A stretch of 64,000 nucleotides of DNA from Ianthella basta (GCA_964019415.1 OZ025883.1:2332086-2396085); one strand, 5' to 3'; shown: positions 15,756 to 27,776, counted from the stretch's first letter. Made by a program: numbers and translations. The notes: generated by a model from the sequence alone, not told the origin.

Positions 15756-16292
15756 ATGGCCATTAGCCGTCACTGGAACCTTGCCTTCTCCCTGTGGGCA
15801 GCTGTCTCCTTCATTGCACTGCTCACTATTAGCCCTACCAACGCTGCACAGTGCCGCCTATTGAAAGATGTTCAGAACAGCATGAAGTCTCTTGATGAGA
15901 ACGTAGCACTCGGAGGGCATGTGTGGATCCATGTGTGGGGTCAGCAAGACAAACCCAGCAAAGAGAAACCAGAAGTAGGTAAATCAATGTGGATCAGTGA
16001 GGCAGATTTGATGACGGCATGGAATGCCTGGAAGGCTGACCTTGATACTAAGACCAAGGCAACTTGTGCAAAGACCAGTGAAGGGTACAGAGAGTGTGTT
16101 CCTACATCCAAACTTGGGGGAGTGACTCAGCTGTACAAGTGCACTAAGGTAGTAAATAATGTGTGCACAGAACATGATGGACCATTTGATGTGCTTGCTG
16201 CAAGATTTGATTATGCATTCAAGAAAGTTGGTACCAAGAGCCAGTGGATCGTGAACACAGCCTGGCCATCTCAAACTTCTAACTGTCTTTAG
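15756..16292 (+). CDS. Small secreted six-cysteine protein, copy 1 (intact)
   Basis: Single-exon gene of 178 residues. Residues 1-31 are a clear signal peptide (MAISRHWNLAFSLWAAVSF, then hydrophobic up to PTNAA), so the product enters the secretory pathway. The mature part has six Cys (QCRLL, ATCAKT, YRECV, YKCT, NVCTE, SNCL), suiting three disulfides, and a Trp/His segment GGHVWIHVWG. I recognise no family. A TATA box lies 131 bp upstream. Two further copies at 23516 and 63217 share frame-breaking indels in the N-terminal third while the C-terminal 119 codons stay open with mostly conservative changes. Function is not inferred. Confidence 0.75.
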   Translation: MAISRHWNLAFSLWAAVSFIALLTISPTNAAQCRLLKDVQNSMKSLDENVALGGHVWIHVWGQQDKPSKEKPEVGKSMWISEADLMTAWNAWKADLDTKTKATCAKTSEGYRECVPTSKLGGVTQLYKCTKVVNNVCTEHDGPFDVLAARFDYAFKKVGTKSQWIVNTAWPSQTSNCL

Positions 16293-19042
16293 TAGAGGAT
16301 CGCACATCAAGACAAGTTTAAAACTGAGTAGTATTATCAGTACGTCAAGCAGGATAATATAGGCAATACGTACGTTTATCAGCAACAGCTAGCATCGTAG
16401 ATTCAATCATCTTGGTAGCCCTATGTGTAGCCATACATTGCTCACAGTTGCATTCATTTAGTCTACTTTACCGCATAATATCCACTTTACTTTATTGTAT
16501 TCTGCTGGAATCTAGTTATTCAATTAGTAAACAGTAATTGAATATGGTAAATACGTGCATGCGGATAATATGAGACCCTGCGCTTCAAATATAATCATCT
16601 TAATGGTCCATTAATTATACTTGTGCATGTTCTCCTACTAGTACTGTGTAGCTGCCTAGCCTCATGCATCACTTCCTGCCCTTGTATATTCCACTGCGCT
16701 TTTTATTGTGCAAAAGCTATTAGGGGCTGGTACGCAAGACTAGTAGTTGCCCTTATTATATAATGTTTTCCGCATATTAAAAAGCATAGATACTCCACCC
16801 CCCTATGGTTGGAGCAGAATAGTACTGTTGAGCATACAGAACAGCACGCTGCTTCTGTTTCGTGGTGTGCTGGCATCGACTAGACTTGGCACTTGTGTGC
16901 TCCTCGCTCTCAGCAAGTTCAGTTACCACCTGGACATCTTCTGAAGTTTGTCAGCCTGCACCGCACTCAGTTCCAGTGGGCGCTTCATTGGTCTCCCCGG
17001 GTCACTTGACCCGCTTAACCATCTTCTTCCCACATTCTGTGGATGTGAATGAAGCAGCGACGTAGTCCTCTGTGCTGCCACGGTTAAAGTAGTCCATTAG
17101 GGCTGCCACTTCACTGTCTCATGCTCAGGCACATTCAGTATAGTGCGAAATACTATCATATTCCGCTCCAATAATTTAGTCACCGCCTAATATTATTTCC
17201 AATGCCCAAAGATGCTTACAATTGGAACGGGAAAATATACTATTCCCTAGGAGGCGCTTTAATTGAGGTGGCACCTATAATTAGAAATTTATGGTATGTA
17301 CAGTACATAGCTTTTCAATTTGCTTAACCTCATTCAGGACGTTTATCATTAACCTGGCCATGCACCTTGCATAAGGTGAAAATTTAACAAGCTGAGATCA
17401 TGATGAAGCAACTTAAAAGTGCTTTCGCTGCTCACAGTGTCTTTTGTAGTGTAAAGGCAACAGTGACTAAGACCAGTAGTAGCACTGAGCCATCCTTCAG
17501 TACACCTTTTCACTCTAGAGTGATAGCATTAACTTTACATTGTGAAGTCATCTTGTAATGTAATGAAAACTCCATGCAGGCTTGTAGTACAGTGCACCTT
17601 GTATACACTGTGTAATTGCTGAGCTGATGTGTGTATAGTCAAATGTGACTGCGCACGTGTGTTGGTACTGGCCACCGTCTGGAGGTAGGTCAGTAACTAC
17701 CGCGATATCATGAACTCGCTAACTTACACGAGTACAGATAGTGATCTGGGAGAAGTTACTGTAATGCATGTTACCATGCTGAGTGTACATTACACACTTA
17801 ATACTTGCTAGTGATGTTCAGTAGTAAGATCTAATCAGTGTGTAATGAAATCATGTACAACGCCTAAAACAGAGTCACAAGTTTCAATCATCAACTGGTG
17901 CAATGATAACTTGCAGGTTGACCTAATACTGGTGAGTATAAAGTTCATACAGTGTGCAGTGTGTTGAGTATGAGACTCCTTGCTAGCGTCACACCAAGTG
18001 AAATTCATTGTGAGGTCCAGTGCATTGTACATAATCCTTGCAGTCACTGGCCACAAGGCATTCCAAGCAAATTTGGGAGACACTGATATATGGCACTGCT
18101 GTGATGGCTAAGTATTATCTGAGATACCACGCCCTGCCCTTCTGATATTGGAAGGCCAATACTGGTCTCACACACCAACCCCTATTGTTGCACTATTGCA
18201 TCGTAATAAGCTCACAGAGAAATATGGGCTGGAAGCAAGTACAGTTCAAGGTTTAGCTCATGGGTTGCACATGATCTGGTGGCCTGATTGTCAGTTGGTG
18301 ACCTCTGAAGTGACACCCTATGTGATTAGTTGCGCTAGCTGAATACGTTCTTACTTGTACCAGCACTTCTATAATTATTTTGAAGTTGAATGGGAAACGG
18401 TATACAGCCAAGTACGAGTTGTTGTGTTAATTATAGTCATAACCTGTGATGTCGTAGGTTGGCACAGTATGCCTTGCATAGCTAGAGAGTTAGTGCTACA
18501 TTGGAACCTGTCTAAGATGGTCACTGTGTTAGGCAGCCACCTCTCTAAAACAGCCAGCCTCCCTGCCAGGGCCCAAATAGCACTAAAACATTGCAATCTA
18601 CTTCTGTAGAGCAGCCACCTCTCTATAAACGTCAGTTAGAGCTGCCCCAGAGGTACGTGGCTGTTTTGGACGGGTTACCTTGTATGCTGCTGATAACCTC
18701 AGTCATGGCAACAGCATGTACGTCTGCATGGGCAGTTCATGTCATCCTTACTGGCAGTGTCATATGTACCATAGCGTGACCCCAACACACGAAGCCATTG
18801 GTAGCATTAGTAGTGGTACTTGGACATGAAAAATGCATCCATCTTAACTTGGTGGAGAACTAGCTCATGCACTGGTATGTGCACCATCTGTGTATGTCAA
18901 CACAGGGAACTGCCTACTACAAGGCTATATATAGGGTTTGTGATGCATGAGGTAGCTGCGCATGCTTTTGGAAACAATTATACCCGGGAACAGTCATATG
19001 TATCTGTATGTAGGTGAGGAGGTTATTGGTTGGTGGAAAGAT

Positions 19043-19053
19043 GTATGTATATA
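19043..19053. repeat. Target-site duplication, left side of LINE
   Basis: GTATGTATATA here and again at 22246-22256. The uninterrupted paralogous site is at about 14710-14722 in copy 1 of the tandem duplication. Confidence 0.9.
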
Positions 19054-22000
19054 TTTTTTTATTATTTAAGTGCACCGTGTTGTATAATACAAACACTAGG
19101 GTGTCAGCCCCATGCAGCACTGTAATATAATTGAATGTAACAGTGTCAAAAGAATCACAATGGGCATAGTTCTTTAAGGGCAGCTTGTCCTTTTCTGCCA
19201 CATCCTCTGCAGCGCCTTCCGCACTCTTCCATCTTTGCATGCCTCCTCCAGTACCCATCACCCTCTCATCATCCTTCATGCTCTCCCATTCCACCACTAT
19301 CTCATTCATCAGCCTTGCCATTTCTCTCCTCTCTTCTGCCACAAATACACACCGGCACACAAAGTGCTTGACATCTTCCACTTCACCACTGTCACAGTTC
19401 TTACAAAGTCGTTCACCCCTACTTAATCCACACCATCTGCCAGTTTCTACCCTTAATTCTGCTGTTCCCCCTCGTAGTTTCACCATCATCCTCCTTTGCA
19501 TCTTACACTCTATCTCCACACACCGTGCCTTGCATTCGGCATCCATTAAACTCCCAATCACTTCCAACTTTGGCCGTTCCCTAGCTGCTTCCCTCCATAC
19601 TTCTCTCACTTCCCTCCATGCTATGTCCTTCAACACCTGCTTTACTTCTTTCAATGTCAACCCACTCATGGCCTCAGCATCTAACCCCTTCCATTTGAAC
19701 CTCACCAAACTTTGTTGCAGTTCTTTCACCCACCGCCCTTTACACCCTACTTCCATGGCTTCAAGCATCACAACTTTCAATAACCTGCCATCAGTCATCC
19801 TCATTACCTGTACCCACAACTCAATACTTCTCTTCATTGCCACCCATTCATTGGTAGCATGTTCATCTCAAATTGCAGGGAGACCAAAGGGTGTAGTCTC
19901 CCCACCCTTAAAAAGATTCTTGCCGCCCGCATCTGCACATTTTCAACTGGCCCGAGTTGTGCTCCACCACCCCATACCTCTGCCCCATATATACAATAGC
20001 ACAGATTCAACAAGAGATTCCATCAGCCTCACAAAGGTAGCTCCTCTCACTTCCCCCACAGTGGCCCTGCACCTTCTGAGCCAGTCACTTAGTGCTCTTG
20101 CTCCCGCCTTTCCTCTCTCCTCCACCATTCTCGTACCTTGCAGGTGCTCATCAATCACACACCCAAGATACTTGTATCCTGCACCACTGCAATCTCTTCA
20201 CCTCCAACATCAAACTTCTCCTCCGTCCTTTTCACACCTGTCCTTCTCACATGCATTACCCCGCATTTTTCCACATTCACTTCAACTGACCATTCATTAC
20301 ACCATTCTACTAATGTGTTCAACCCATTCTTCATAGATTTTTCATCCTCTGCAAGAATCACTGCATCATCTGCATACAACAACACTGAGATTAGCTGACC
20401 CCTGCACTTTACCCCCACTCCTGCCTCTTTCAGCTTAGTTATCAGTGAATTGATATACAAGGAGAACAACAGTGGCGAAAGGATGCATCCCTGTCTCAAC
20501 CCGCATGTTACTTTGAAAGGTTCACTTCGTCCCTCTCCCACCTTCACTTCACAACTCACATCCTCATAAACTGCCTTTAAGAAAGCTGAGAGGTGACCTC
20601 CTAACCACATTCCCTCTGAACACCTCCACAACTTCCCTCTGTCCACCCTGTCATATGCCTTCTCAAAGTCAATAAAACTGGCAAACATCTCTGTCTTTGT
20701 CACTGCTTTCACCTGCCCCAGTAATACCAAAGTCATTAACTGATCTCTGCACCCTCTTCCTTTTCTAACCCCTCCCTGCTCCTCTGCCACCAGCTTCCTT
20801 TCTTCAACTACATGCACCAACCTATTCTGAGGCTGAGCAATACTGCATATCGCCTTATAAGCAACTGGCAGTAATGAAATGCCCGGAAATCCTCTGTCTT
20901 GCATACCCCACTTCTACTCCTCTTTGGTATGGGGACCACGGTGCTTCTTCGCCATTCCGAGGGAACCATCCCATTCTTCCAGCACCAACTGAAGAGACTA
21001 CACCAAAAATCCACCAGAACATCACTGCATACCATTTCAGCCGTTAGCCTATCACTCCCAGGGGCTGCTTTCCGCTTCAAAGAGTCCAAGGCCTGCTTCA
21101 CTTCTTCTCTTGTCACATCTTCATTTAACAATTCATTCCCCCCATTTACCTCTTCTCCCCCTTCATCTCCCTGAACCTCTGATCTTCCCCCCTCATTCAA
21201 CACATTTTGAAAGTATCTCTTCCATACCCCTACAGCTTCCTTACCCTGTCTCACCACACCCAGCTCATCATATACCTTACCAATGTCACTCCTCTTTTTT
21301 TACCGTTTGTCAAGCCCAGCTTTCTTGCCATTCTCCACCACTTCTTAGGATTTCTTATCACTCTATCCAGTTCATTTCGTCTGCTTTCATCAAAACTTCT
21401 CTTCGCTCTACTCACTGCTTTCTTATATTCCCTTCTCTTCTCAACATAGTCTCTCCTTTTCCCCCTCTTTGCATCACTACCATCACACTCCAACCACTCT
21501 CTCTCTGCCCTGTGGAAAGCCTTCCTCAGTTTGGCAATCTCTTTGGTGAACCATGGTTGCCCACCTTTACCTCTCTTCACCTTCATCTCTACCAATCCCT
21601 GTCTCATCATCTCTGTCAATTCTCCGTATATTTCATCAGTCACTTCCTGGTCATTCCCTGCTGTTTCCACTTTATCCGTCAACAACCTCACCCTCTCTTC
21701 CTCACCTTCCAAGTATCCCTCTGGGACCACGTACCGCTTAACAATGCCATCTTCAAGTTCACCTTCCTCCTTGCCTTCTTCCATCCCACTAACCCAGTCA
21801 GTTGCAACCTCCCAGCTCATAAGGGAGTGGTCAGGTGTTCTAGTGACCACCCTTCTGCAGTCCATCTCCTCCACACTCTCTGACATGGTTGTCACTTTGA
21901 AATTTTCAATGATGGGAAAATTCTCCTTGCTGACCAGGCAGTAGTCGACCATTGAACATCCCTTGCCAGAGACACAAGTGAATGCATCCCTTCCCTTCCT

Positions 22001-22245
22001 CCCATTCACCTCTGTCATACTTGTACTTCGGAGGAAGTCCACCAATGCTTCGCCTTGACTGTTCTTCACCCCATCAATCACTTTTCTAGGAGGGATGCCG
22101 TCCCTGTCTGTATTAAGTTCCCCACATCTAGCATTGAAATCTCCACAGATTATCAGAGGCCCCTGCGAGCAAAACTTTGCCACCTGTTCAGATAGCAGCT
22201 GGAGGGTTTCCTCTGCCCCCTGTCCACGGCTTGAGGACTCAGGTG
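19054..22245 (-). mobile_element. 5'-truncated non-LTR retrotransposon (LINE)
   Basis: On the minus strand the element starts inside an EEP endonuclease (about 22200; GPLIICGDFNARCG, then TPDHSLMSWE). It continues through a linker to a reverse transcriptase at about 21200-20150 with SFIDFEKAYDRVDR, GLRQGCILSPLLFSLYINSL and the catalytic YADDAVILAEDE. It ends with a C-terminal region carrying a Cys-His motif (CKNCDS...HFVCRC) and an A-rich tail at 19054. The reading frame is broken at about 21250, 20880, 20155 and 19900, so the copy is dead. Poly-A, an 11 bp target-site duplication and 5' truncation show target-primed insertion. The clade is not assigned. Confidence 0.9.
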
Positions 22246-23230
22246 GTATGTATATAGCTAGAGGAAGGAATTGTCAAGCCACCAAAAGTTGTACCGTGAT
22301 GAGCATCTTCTCCAAATGCTTATAGAGTGGTGAATGGGGTCGGGGCTACAACCATGGAACTATAGAATGTCACTTTGAATCAGTTGCTGGGAGCACATAT
22401 GACAGCCACTTAATAATAATTTTATTTTACGGTAGTCAGGTAGTTAGACTACTGTACAGTGTGTGGCCTTTAATGGAGCTGAGCAGAGGCTGCCGGTCTG
22501 CATGTACATACACAGTCATAATTATTTAATTTACTGAATTGAAGACGCTGGTCCGGCTAGGTTGCACCACTGGTAGTTCTCTTGGAAGTCACTAGCCATT
22601 TTAAAGAGTAAATTGATTCTTCACCAAACAATTTGGCAGCTGACTGCTGCAGCTGCCTTCTTTAGTGGTAATGGCTTGCAGAGTGTATAAGTGGTTAATT
22701 ATCTGAGAGTGTCAGCTGTTGAATGAATATGAAATGTAATTGAAATGAATGCTAGTAATTTGCAATTAGTGAGTTATTATTATGCATTATTTTCAATGAG
22801 GGTCTTGTAGTTGCATGTAGGGGAGGGAGCCTAACTCTCTGTTCAGGGGTCGGATTCCTTGTGGATCACCCAGGACTCCAGGAGGCACCATCTGGAGGTG
22901 TGGGAACGGGTGGTGATAATTAACATGTGCCTCTTCCCATTGGATGGGGTGTCCGTAGAGTTAGAGTGCTCTGCTTGGGCTGAGGTGGCTATGTCACTGT
23001 AGCGTACTGACCTTTGGTCTTCCTTGATTCGTTGGGCTAAACTTCTGTTATACTTTTTATCCTATATGTAAGCTCTCAGCAATTTGTGCAAGGAATACAT
23101 GCAGTAGATGAGACACAAGAATCTAAGATCTAGAGTTGCTGTAGTGTAATGTGGTGGAGGCTCATGCTACGTTGTCTAGCAGGTTTATGAGGCATTGATG
23201 AGCGTTCATGTAGCTAAAAAGGATGGTTCG

Positions 23231-23282
23231 AGTAAAACATTTCAACCACGAGGGTCTTCATCAGTTTTGTAACTGATGAAGA
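23231..23282 (-). repeat. Hammerhead-like motif, copy in direct repeat
   Basis: On the minus strand CTGATGAAGACC-CTCGT-GGTTGAAATG gives the exact CUGAUGA core, a four-pair stem with a wobble, then GAAA. It overlaps a perfect 11 bp inverted repeat (CTTCATCAGTT/AACTGATGAAG) at 23257-23282. The same motif is at 62932-62983. Confidence 0.45.
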
Positions 23283-23515
23283 ACCCCTAGATCACTGAGT
23301 AATAACTCTACAGTTAAATTGACTCCACCGAACATGTACAGTGAATGCATTAGTGGTGCTTGTGGCCAGTAAACGAGTCAAAAGAGAGTATAAAATGAGG
23401 GATAACATTTTCTGCAGAGAGCAAAGCACAACAACGTACAGACACCGGCAAAGACCAGTTTAGACAGTTTTAAAGATCAGTTGACAGAGCTGCAAAGAAC
23501 CAAGCAAGAGCAAGA

Positions 23516-24044
23516 ATGGCCATTAGCCGTCACTGGAACCTCGCCTTCTCCCTGTGGGCAGCTGTCTCCTTCATTGCACTGCTCACTATTAGCCCTACCA
23601 ACGCTGCACAATGCCGCCATTTGCATTGGAAGCTGTTCAGAACAGCATGAAGTCTCTTGGTGAGAACGTAGCACGTGGATCCATGTGTGGGGTCAAGAAG
23701 ACAAACCCAGCAAAGAGAAGCCAGAAATAGGTAAATCAATGTGGATCAGTGAGGCAGATTTGATGAAGGCGTGGAATGCCTGGAAGGCTGAACTCAATAC
23801 TAAGACCAGTGCAACTTGTGCAAAGACCAGTGAAGGGTACAGAGACTGTGTTTCTAAAGCCAAACTTGGGGGAGTGACTCAGCTGTACAAGTGCACTAAG
23901 GTAGTAAATAATGAGTGCACAGAACATGATGGACCATTTGATGTGGTTGCTGCAAGGTTTGATTATGCATTCAAGAAAGTCGGTTCCAAGAGCCAGTGGA
24001 TCGTGAACACAGCCTGGCCATCTCAAACTTCTAACTGTCTTTAG
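23516..24044 (+). pseudogene. Secreted six-cysteine protein, copy 2 (frameshifted)
   Basis: Signal peptide and first codons match copy 1 up to CRHLH; then a net 5 nt gain near 23620 and a 13 nt loss near 23670 put the rest in another frame. From 23685 a 119-codon frame matches residues 60-178 of copy 1 with conservative changes and keeps the five Cys encoded there. Promoter and TATA are kept. A pseudogene is the simplest reading; an unseen intron or assembly error is possible. Confidence 0.7.
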
Positions 24045-24536
24045 TAGAGCATCGCACATCAAGACAAGTTTAAAACTGAGTAGTATTATCAGTACGTCAA
24101 GCAGGATAATATAGGCAATATGTACGTTTATCAGCAACAGCTAACATCATAGATTCAATCATCTTGGTAGCCCTATGTGTAGCCATACATTGCTCACAGT
24201 TGCATTCATTTAGTCTACTTTACCGCACAATATCCACTTTACTTTACTGTATTCTGCTGGAATCTAGTTATTCAATTAGTATACAGTAATTGAATATGGT
24301 CACTACGTGCATGCAGTTAATATGAGATTCTGTGCTTCAAATATAATCATCTTAATGGTCCGTTAATTATACTGGTGCATGTTCTCCTACTAGTACTGTG
24401 TAGTTGCCTAGCCCCATGCATCACCTCCTGCCCTTGTATATTTCACTGCGCTTTTTATTGTGCAATAGCTATTAGGGGCTGTTACGCAAGACTAGTAGTT
24501 GCCCTTATTATATAATGTTCTCTGCATATCAAAAAT

Positions 24537-25181
24537 TTCTCAATTGGGCTGGGTAGCTGAAGGCCAAATATTGTGTTGGGCAACAGAACTCAGCATTTAA
24601 AAAATCCAAGGGATTTGACATGATCTATGGGTACTTATTCTCTGTGTGCATAAAAACGTTTTCGCCATTACAAAATTAAGAATTTCGCCGGTCCATTTTA
24701 GCGATTTTTGCACTACTCGCTAAATTCACTAAAAAATCAACCCCTGTTAAAATTAGTAGCGCACTCGACGCACTCCGCCTCCGGGGCGGTGCACGTGCCG
24801 GTGGGTCGCGTAGGTGTACTGGATGGACATCTGATCAGATGAATCAGGATCCGGGGTTGCAGAGACTGTTCTACATGAACCAGCACTGAAGCTTGGCTTA
24901 GTACAATACGTCAACTCCTTGCATTTGCAGGGTACACCGCGCATGTGTTGTTAGCTACTTGACATACCGAAAATGTCCAATTAGCTAGGCTACGTAGCTA
25001 CGTAATCATAATGACGTGAAACTCATACCAGCATAGCCAGAACCTGACCAGAGCACCCCTTTAGTGGTCAGACGCGAAACTGCTTTTTATAGGTACATTG
25101 GCGAAGAGCCGGTTGAACCGAACGACAGCTGGTATGGTGTATGTTGGCTACATCTTTCGATGACGTCTGAAGGAAAGGTTT
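24537..25181. other. Intergenic, no gene recognised
   Basis: Unique sequence between the tandem duplication and the GNAT gene. A short GCACTACTCGCTAAA string at about 24710 also occurs at 12707, suggesting a small dispersed repeat. Nothing else is supported. Confidence 0.4.
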
Positions 25182-26093
25182 ATGGCGAATTTCATTGTTC
25201 GGCGCGCCACGACTCTGGACGATCTTCAATGGGTGATAGAACTGGCCACAGAAGAGGGTTGGAGACCCCGCGAGAAAGAAGCTGAGTGTTATTTCTCGGC
25301 AGGTATGGCTCCCAATTTCTTCATCGGTGAATTGAACGGGGAGCGAATCAGCTGCATGGGTGTTGTCAGGCACGGGACGTCCGTCGCTTTTATCGGCAAC
25401 TACATCGTTACAAAGCCTCATCGTGGACAGGGGTACGGGCTTGAAATGTGGAAAACAGCTGTAGCTGGCATTGGCGACCAGTGCAATACTCAGGGAGTTT
25501 CTGTGATGAACATGAAGAAGCAGTACCAGAAGCTCGGATATCACCCTTTTTGGATTATAAAGAGATTCGAGTTCACCACTTTATGTGCTCTTGAAGGTCT
25601 GGCTAACAGCCAGATTCCATCTTCAGTTGCACAAATCTTGCCAGCCAGTCAAGCTTACTTTGAGAAGCTGTTTGTCTATGGTGCAGAAATGGTGGGTACC
25701 TCACAAGCTTGCAAGTCATTGCTAACTGCATGGTTATCACATGCTCAGGAGAGCAGCTGGGTTGCCATTGGCAACAAGGGTGAGGTGGTTGGATACCTGA
25801 TCATGAGTAAAACCACTCGCTTCCCAGAGGATGGCTATCGTGTAGGTCCCTTCTTTGCTGATAGTGCTGCCATCGCTCGCAGCCTTCTAAAGGTTGCGGT
25901 TGGTTTTGCTAGTACAATTGAATCAAGCCATATATTTCTGGATGTTGCTGCTGATTTCAACCCCGAGGCTGTGAGCATATTCAAGACTGAACTTGGAGCC
26001 AAGTCAACATTTGAGTTTGTATTCATGGCTTCCAAAGAACCCAGCAAGCTTCACTGCAAAATGTTTGCTCTCGCAAGTATTGAAGTCATGTGA
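25182..26093 (+). CDS. GNAT-family N-acetyltransferase, two-domain, intronless
   Basis: 303 residues in one exon, starting at an ATG in MANFIVRRATTLDDL. Residues about 5-130 are a GNAT fold: the acetyl-CoA pyrophosphate loop is R81-GQGYG-86 within IVTKPHRGQGYGLEMW, with the later strand YQKLGYHPFW. Residues about 160-300 resemble the second domain of YitH-type acetyltransferases (GYRVGPFFADSAAIARSLL). Such enzymes transfer acetyl from acetyl-CoA to small amines or N-termini; the substrate is unknown and location is probably cytosolic. Lack of introns next to intron-rich genes would suit retroposition or old transfer from bacteria, but base composition looks like the neighbours. No partner genes. 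Confidence 0.8.
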   Translation: MANFIVRRATTLDDLQWVIELATEEGWRPREKEAECYFSAGMAPNFFIGELNGERISCMGVVRHGTSVAFIGNYIVTKPHRGQGYGLEMWKTAVAGIGDQCNTQGVSVMNMKKQYQKLGYHPFWIIKRFEFTTLCALEGLANSQIPSSVAQILPASQAYFEKLFVYGAEMVGTSQACKSLLTAWLSHAQESSWVAIGNKGEVVGYLIMSKTTRFPEDGYRVGPFFADSAAIARSLLKVAVGFASTIESSHIFLDVAADFNPEAVSIFKTELGAKSTFEFVFMASKEPSKLHCKMFALASIEVM

Positions 26094-27183
26094 AATACAT
26101 GCATGCATAGTGTAACTACGCTGTACAGCAGAATGTTAATCTAACTTGTTGACTCTGACATATAATGCATATTTATTTATGTACAGTCAGTCTAACTAAC
26201 CAAGTGTGCTATTATATTGCCTCATATATACATATTTATCCTGCATGCTCATTTAGTGCAGACTATATGAGGTGGACTGCTGTTTATATGTATATGAGAC
26301 TGCTGATCATGAGTTCTCATTTGTATGACTGGTATGACTTGTGCTTTATCTGTGTGCATGTTGTGTGTATTGCTCTGCTTGGGGAATGCAATTTGGTAAC
26401 ACTGCATGTATGCCATTTAATATGGCACTATTATGGGTTGGATGGGATTATACACTGTAAAACAGTGGTGGATTCAAACCCTTTGCAGGAGGTTCCCTTT
26501 GTTGCCAAGGCTGAAGCTCTCGATCACTGGTCACATTGACATAGCAACCCATTTCTCCCCACTCTGTTTCCCACTGCCAGAATGGGACTCTCCAAGAGTT
26601 AAGGCTGCAGCTCAGTCTTTAATTAAGGATGCCCCAAATGCAAGATCTTGTGCCCGCTTCTTGGCTGCCAGTAGATCAGAGTTGGGGGCTTAGTTGAATG
26701 CCCTTCTTGTGTCAGCCCTCGGGCTGAGAATGGATGATGAAACAACCCGCATTACTGTTGGCCTCCATGTAAATCAGTTTTGTTTATTTTATATAATATG
26801 ACATTGTGTGTAAAACTTTAAAGATACAGACAGTGAGCTAAGTCTACGTACATACAAAGGTTTCTTTGCGAATGGCAGCTGCACATGACCTGCCGTTCAT
26901 TTAGAAGAAGATACGGTTTCGTGGTTGCACAAGTACAGTGAACGTTTTGCACCAGACTCTATATATTTGTAGCTAGTGCTTTAAAATGCACATCGGAATA
27001 TGAGAAGAGCAGAACCACTTTGATGGGGAGCTGCACAAGATCTAGAGTGTCTGTGTAGCTACATAGTGCTGTGTTTGGGTATGAGAGTGCTGTGTGTTGC
27101 ATGTATTCATGTGTGCATGCATGTACGTGAGTGTAGCTGAAAAAAGCAGTCAAGTACTTCTCTATTCCACCTTTTACATTGCA
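26094..27183. other. Intergenic with a LINE tail fragment
   Basis: Apart from the LINE-like fragment at about 26570-26785, I see no gene. The region leads into the first ROCO remnant. Confidence 0.4.
26570..26785 (+). pseudogene. Degraded LINE C-terminal fragment
   Basis: One frame reads EWDSPRVKAAAQSL, then SCARFLAASRSELGA, a TAG where Trp is expected, then LNALLVSALGLRMDD and ETTRITVGL. This resembles the post-RT tail of invertebrate LINE ORF2 proteins (GAWLNALP...GLRLDDE...VGLRLG, as I recall it). No RT remains. Confidence 0.45.
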
Positions 27184-27540
27184 ACTCCATTCTTCCCTCA
27201 GTACCGTCGTCCCCCAGCTCCCAGCCACTAACAGAGGACCCTCCCCAGAGATGGAGGTGCTGACAACAACACAACAAGGTATGTTCCATGCAGTGTCACT
27301 ACACATGAATGCGCCTCACATTGTACTGAGCTAGTGTGGGTGATGTGTCTGTGTGTGATTGTATGCTTGTGTGTTGGGAGAACTGACCCAAGCCTCTGCA
27401 CTATATAAATTGAGCTGCCGCAGAACACAAAAGAGTCGTTCGTAGCACCTCTGTGTATGCATACAAGTACGCATGTCATTAGTCTATGTGCTGTATGATG
27501 TGTCTGTTAGCCCCTGCTGTGAGTGATGAAGCACCTCTTG

Positions 27541-27609
27541 TATGTTTCCTTCACATGTGCAGAAGTTGTGGTCACCTTTGACAGATTCTGCACATGTGAG
27601 GGAAACATA
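27541..27609. other. Perfect 24 bp hairpin, pre-miRNA-like or MITE
   Basis: 27541-27564 and 27586-27609 pair over 24 bp with a single G-U wobble (TATGTTTCC...GGAAACATA), with a 21-base loop. It could fold as a small RNA precursor on either strand, or be a tiny foldback element. I did not see it in the other array units. Confidence 0.4.
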
Positions 27610-27714
27610 TGGTGCGGTGGTCAAGGAAGGTTAGTGTGGTGCCTACCTTGTACACAGGCACAGCTTATATATACAGTATATGGCTGAGCTAGAAAGTGTC
27701 TAACTCACCTTTGT

Positions 27715-27720
<6 letters not shown>

Positions 27721-27775
<55 letters not shown>
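27721..27775. repeat. (TG)n microsatellite
   Basis: About 27 TG units in the intron before the ZU5 exon. Confidence 0.97.

Positions 27776-27776
<1 letters not shown>

Larger units (their letters stand above)
11473..16778. repeat. Tandem duplication, copy 1
   Basis: From AGCATAGATACTCC to ATATTAAAA. The same order recurs at 16779-24536: transposon part, the 13.1-14.7 kb anonymous sequence, then the secreted-protein gene. The sequence at 13130-15600 has no recognised gene; its 84- and 73-codon frames also occur in copy 2 but overlap on opposite strands and match nothing known. Confidence 0.85.
22755..24299. repeat. Long direct repeat, left copy
   Basis: Matches 62456-64000 at a constant offset of 39701 bp, with only about four differences noticed by eye. 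The right copy runs off the window. It contains the secreted-protein copy, its TATA region, a hammerhead-like motif and an anonymous 400 bp stretch. Confidence 0.9.
16779..24536. repeat. Tandem duplication, copy 2
   Basis: Head-to-tail copy of 11473-16778. Relative to copy 1 it lacks about 1 kb (the equivalent of 12150-13125, including TPRG1-like exons 3-4), carries a 3.19 kb LINE at 19054-22245, and has a replaced stretch at about 22660-23100. Both copies end in the same CATAT-rich sequence before unique DNA starts at about 24537. Confidence 0.85.

Noticed and set aside
19185..20336. 383-codon plus-strand frame and other plus-strand frames at 21110-21944
   Set aside because: They are antisense shadows of the minus-strand LINE reverse transcriptase and endonuclease.
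25182..26093. Bacterial contamination
   Set aside because: Both flanks are continuous with animal-type sequence, base composition is like the neighbours, and there is no adjacent bacterial gene.
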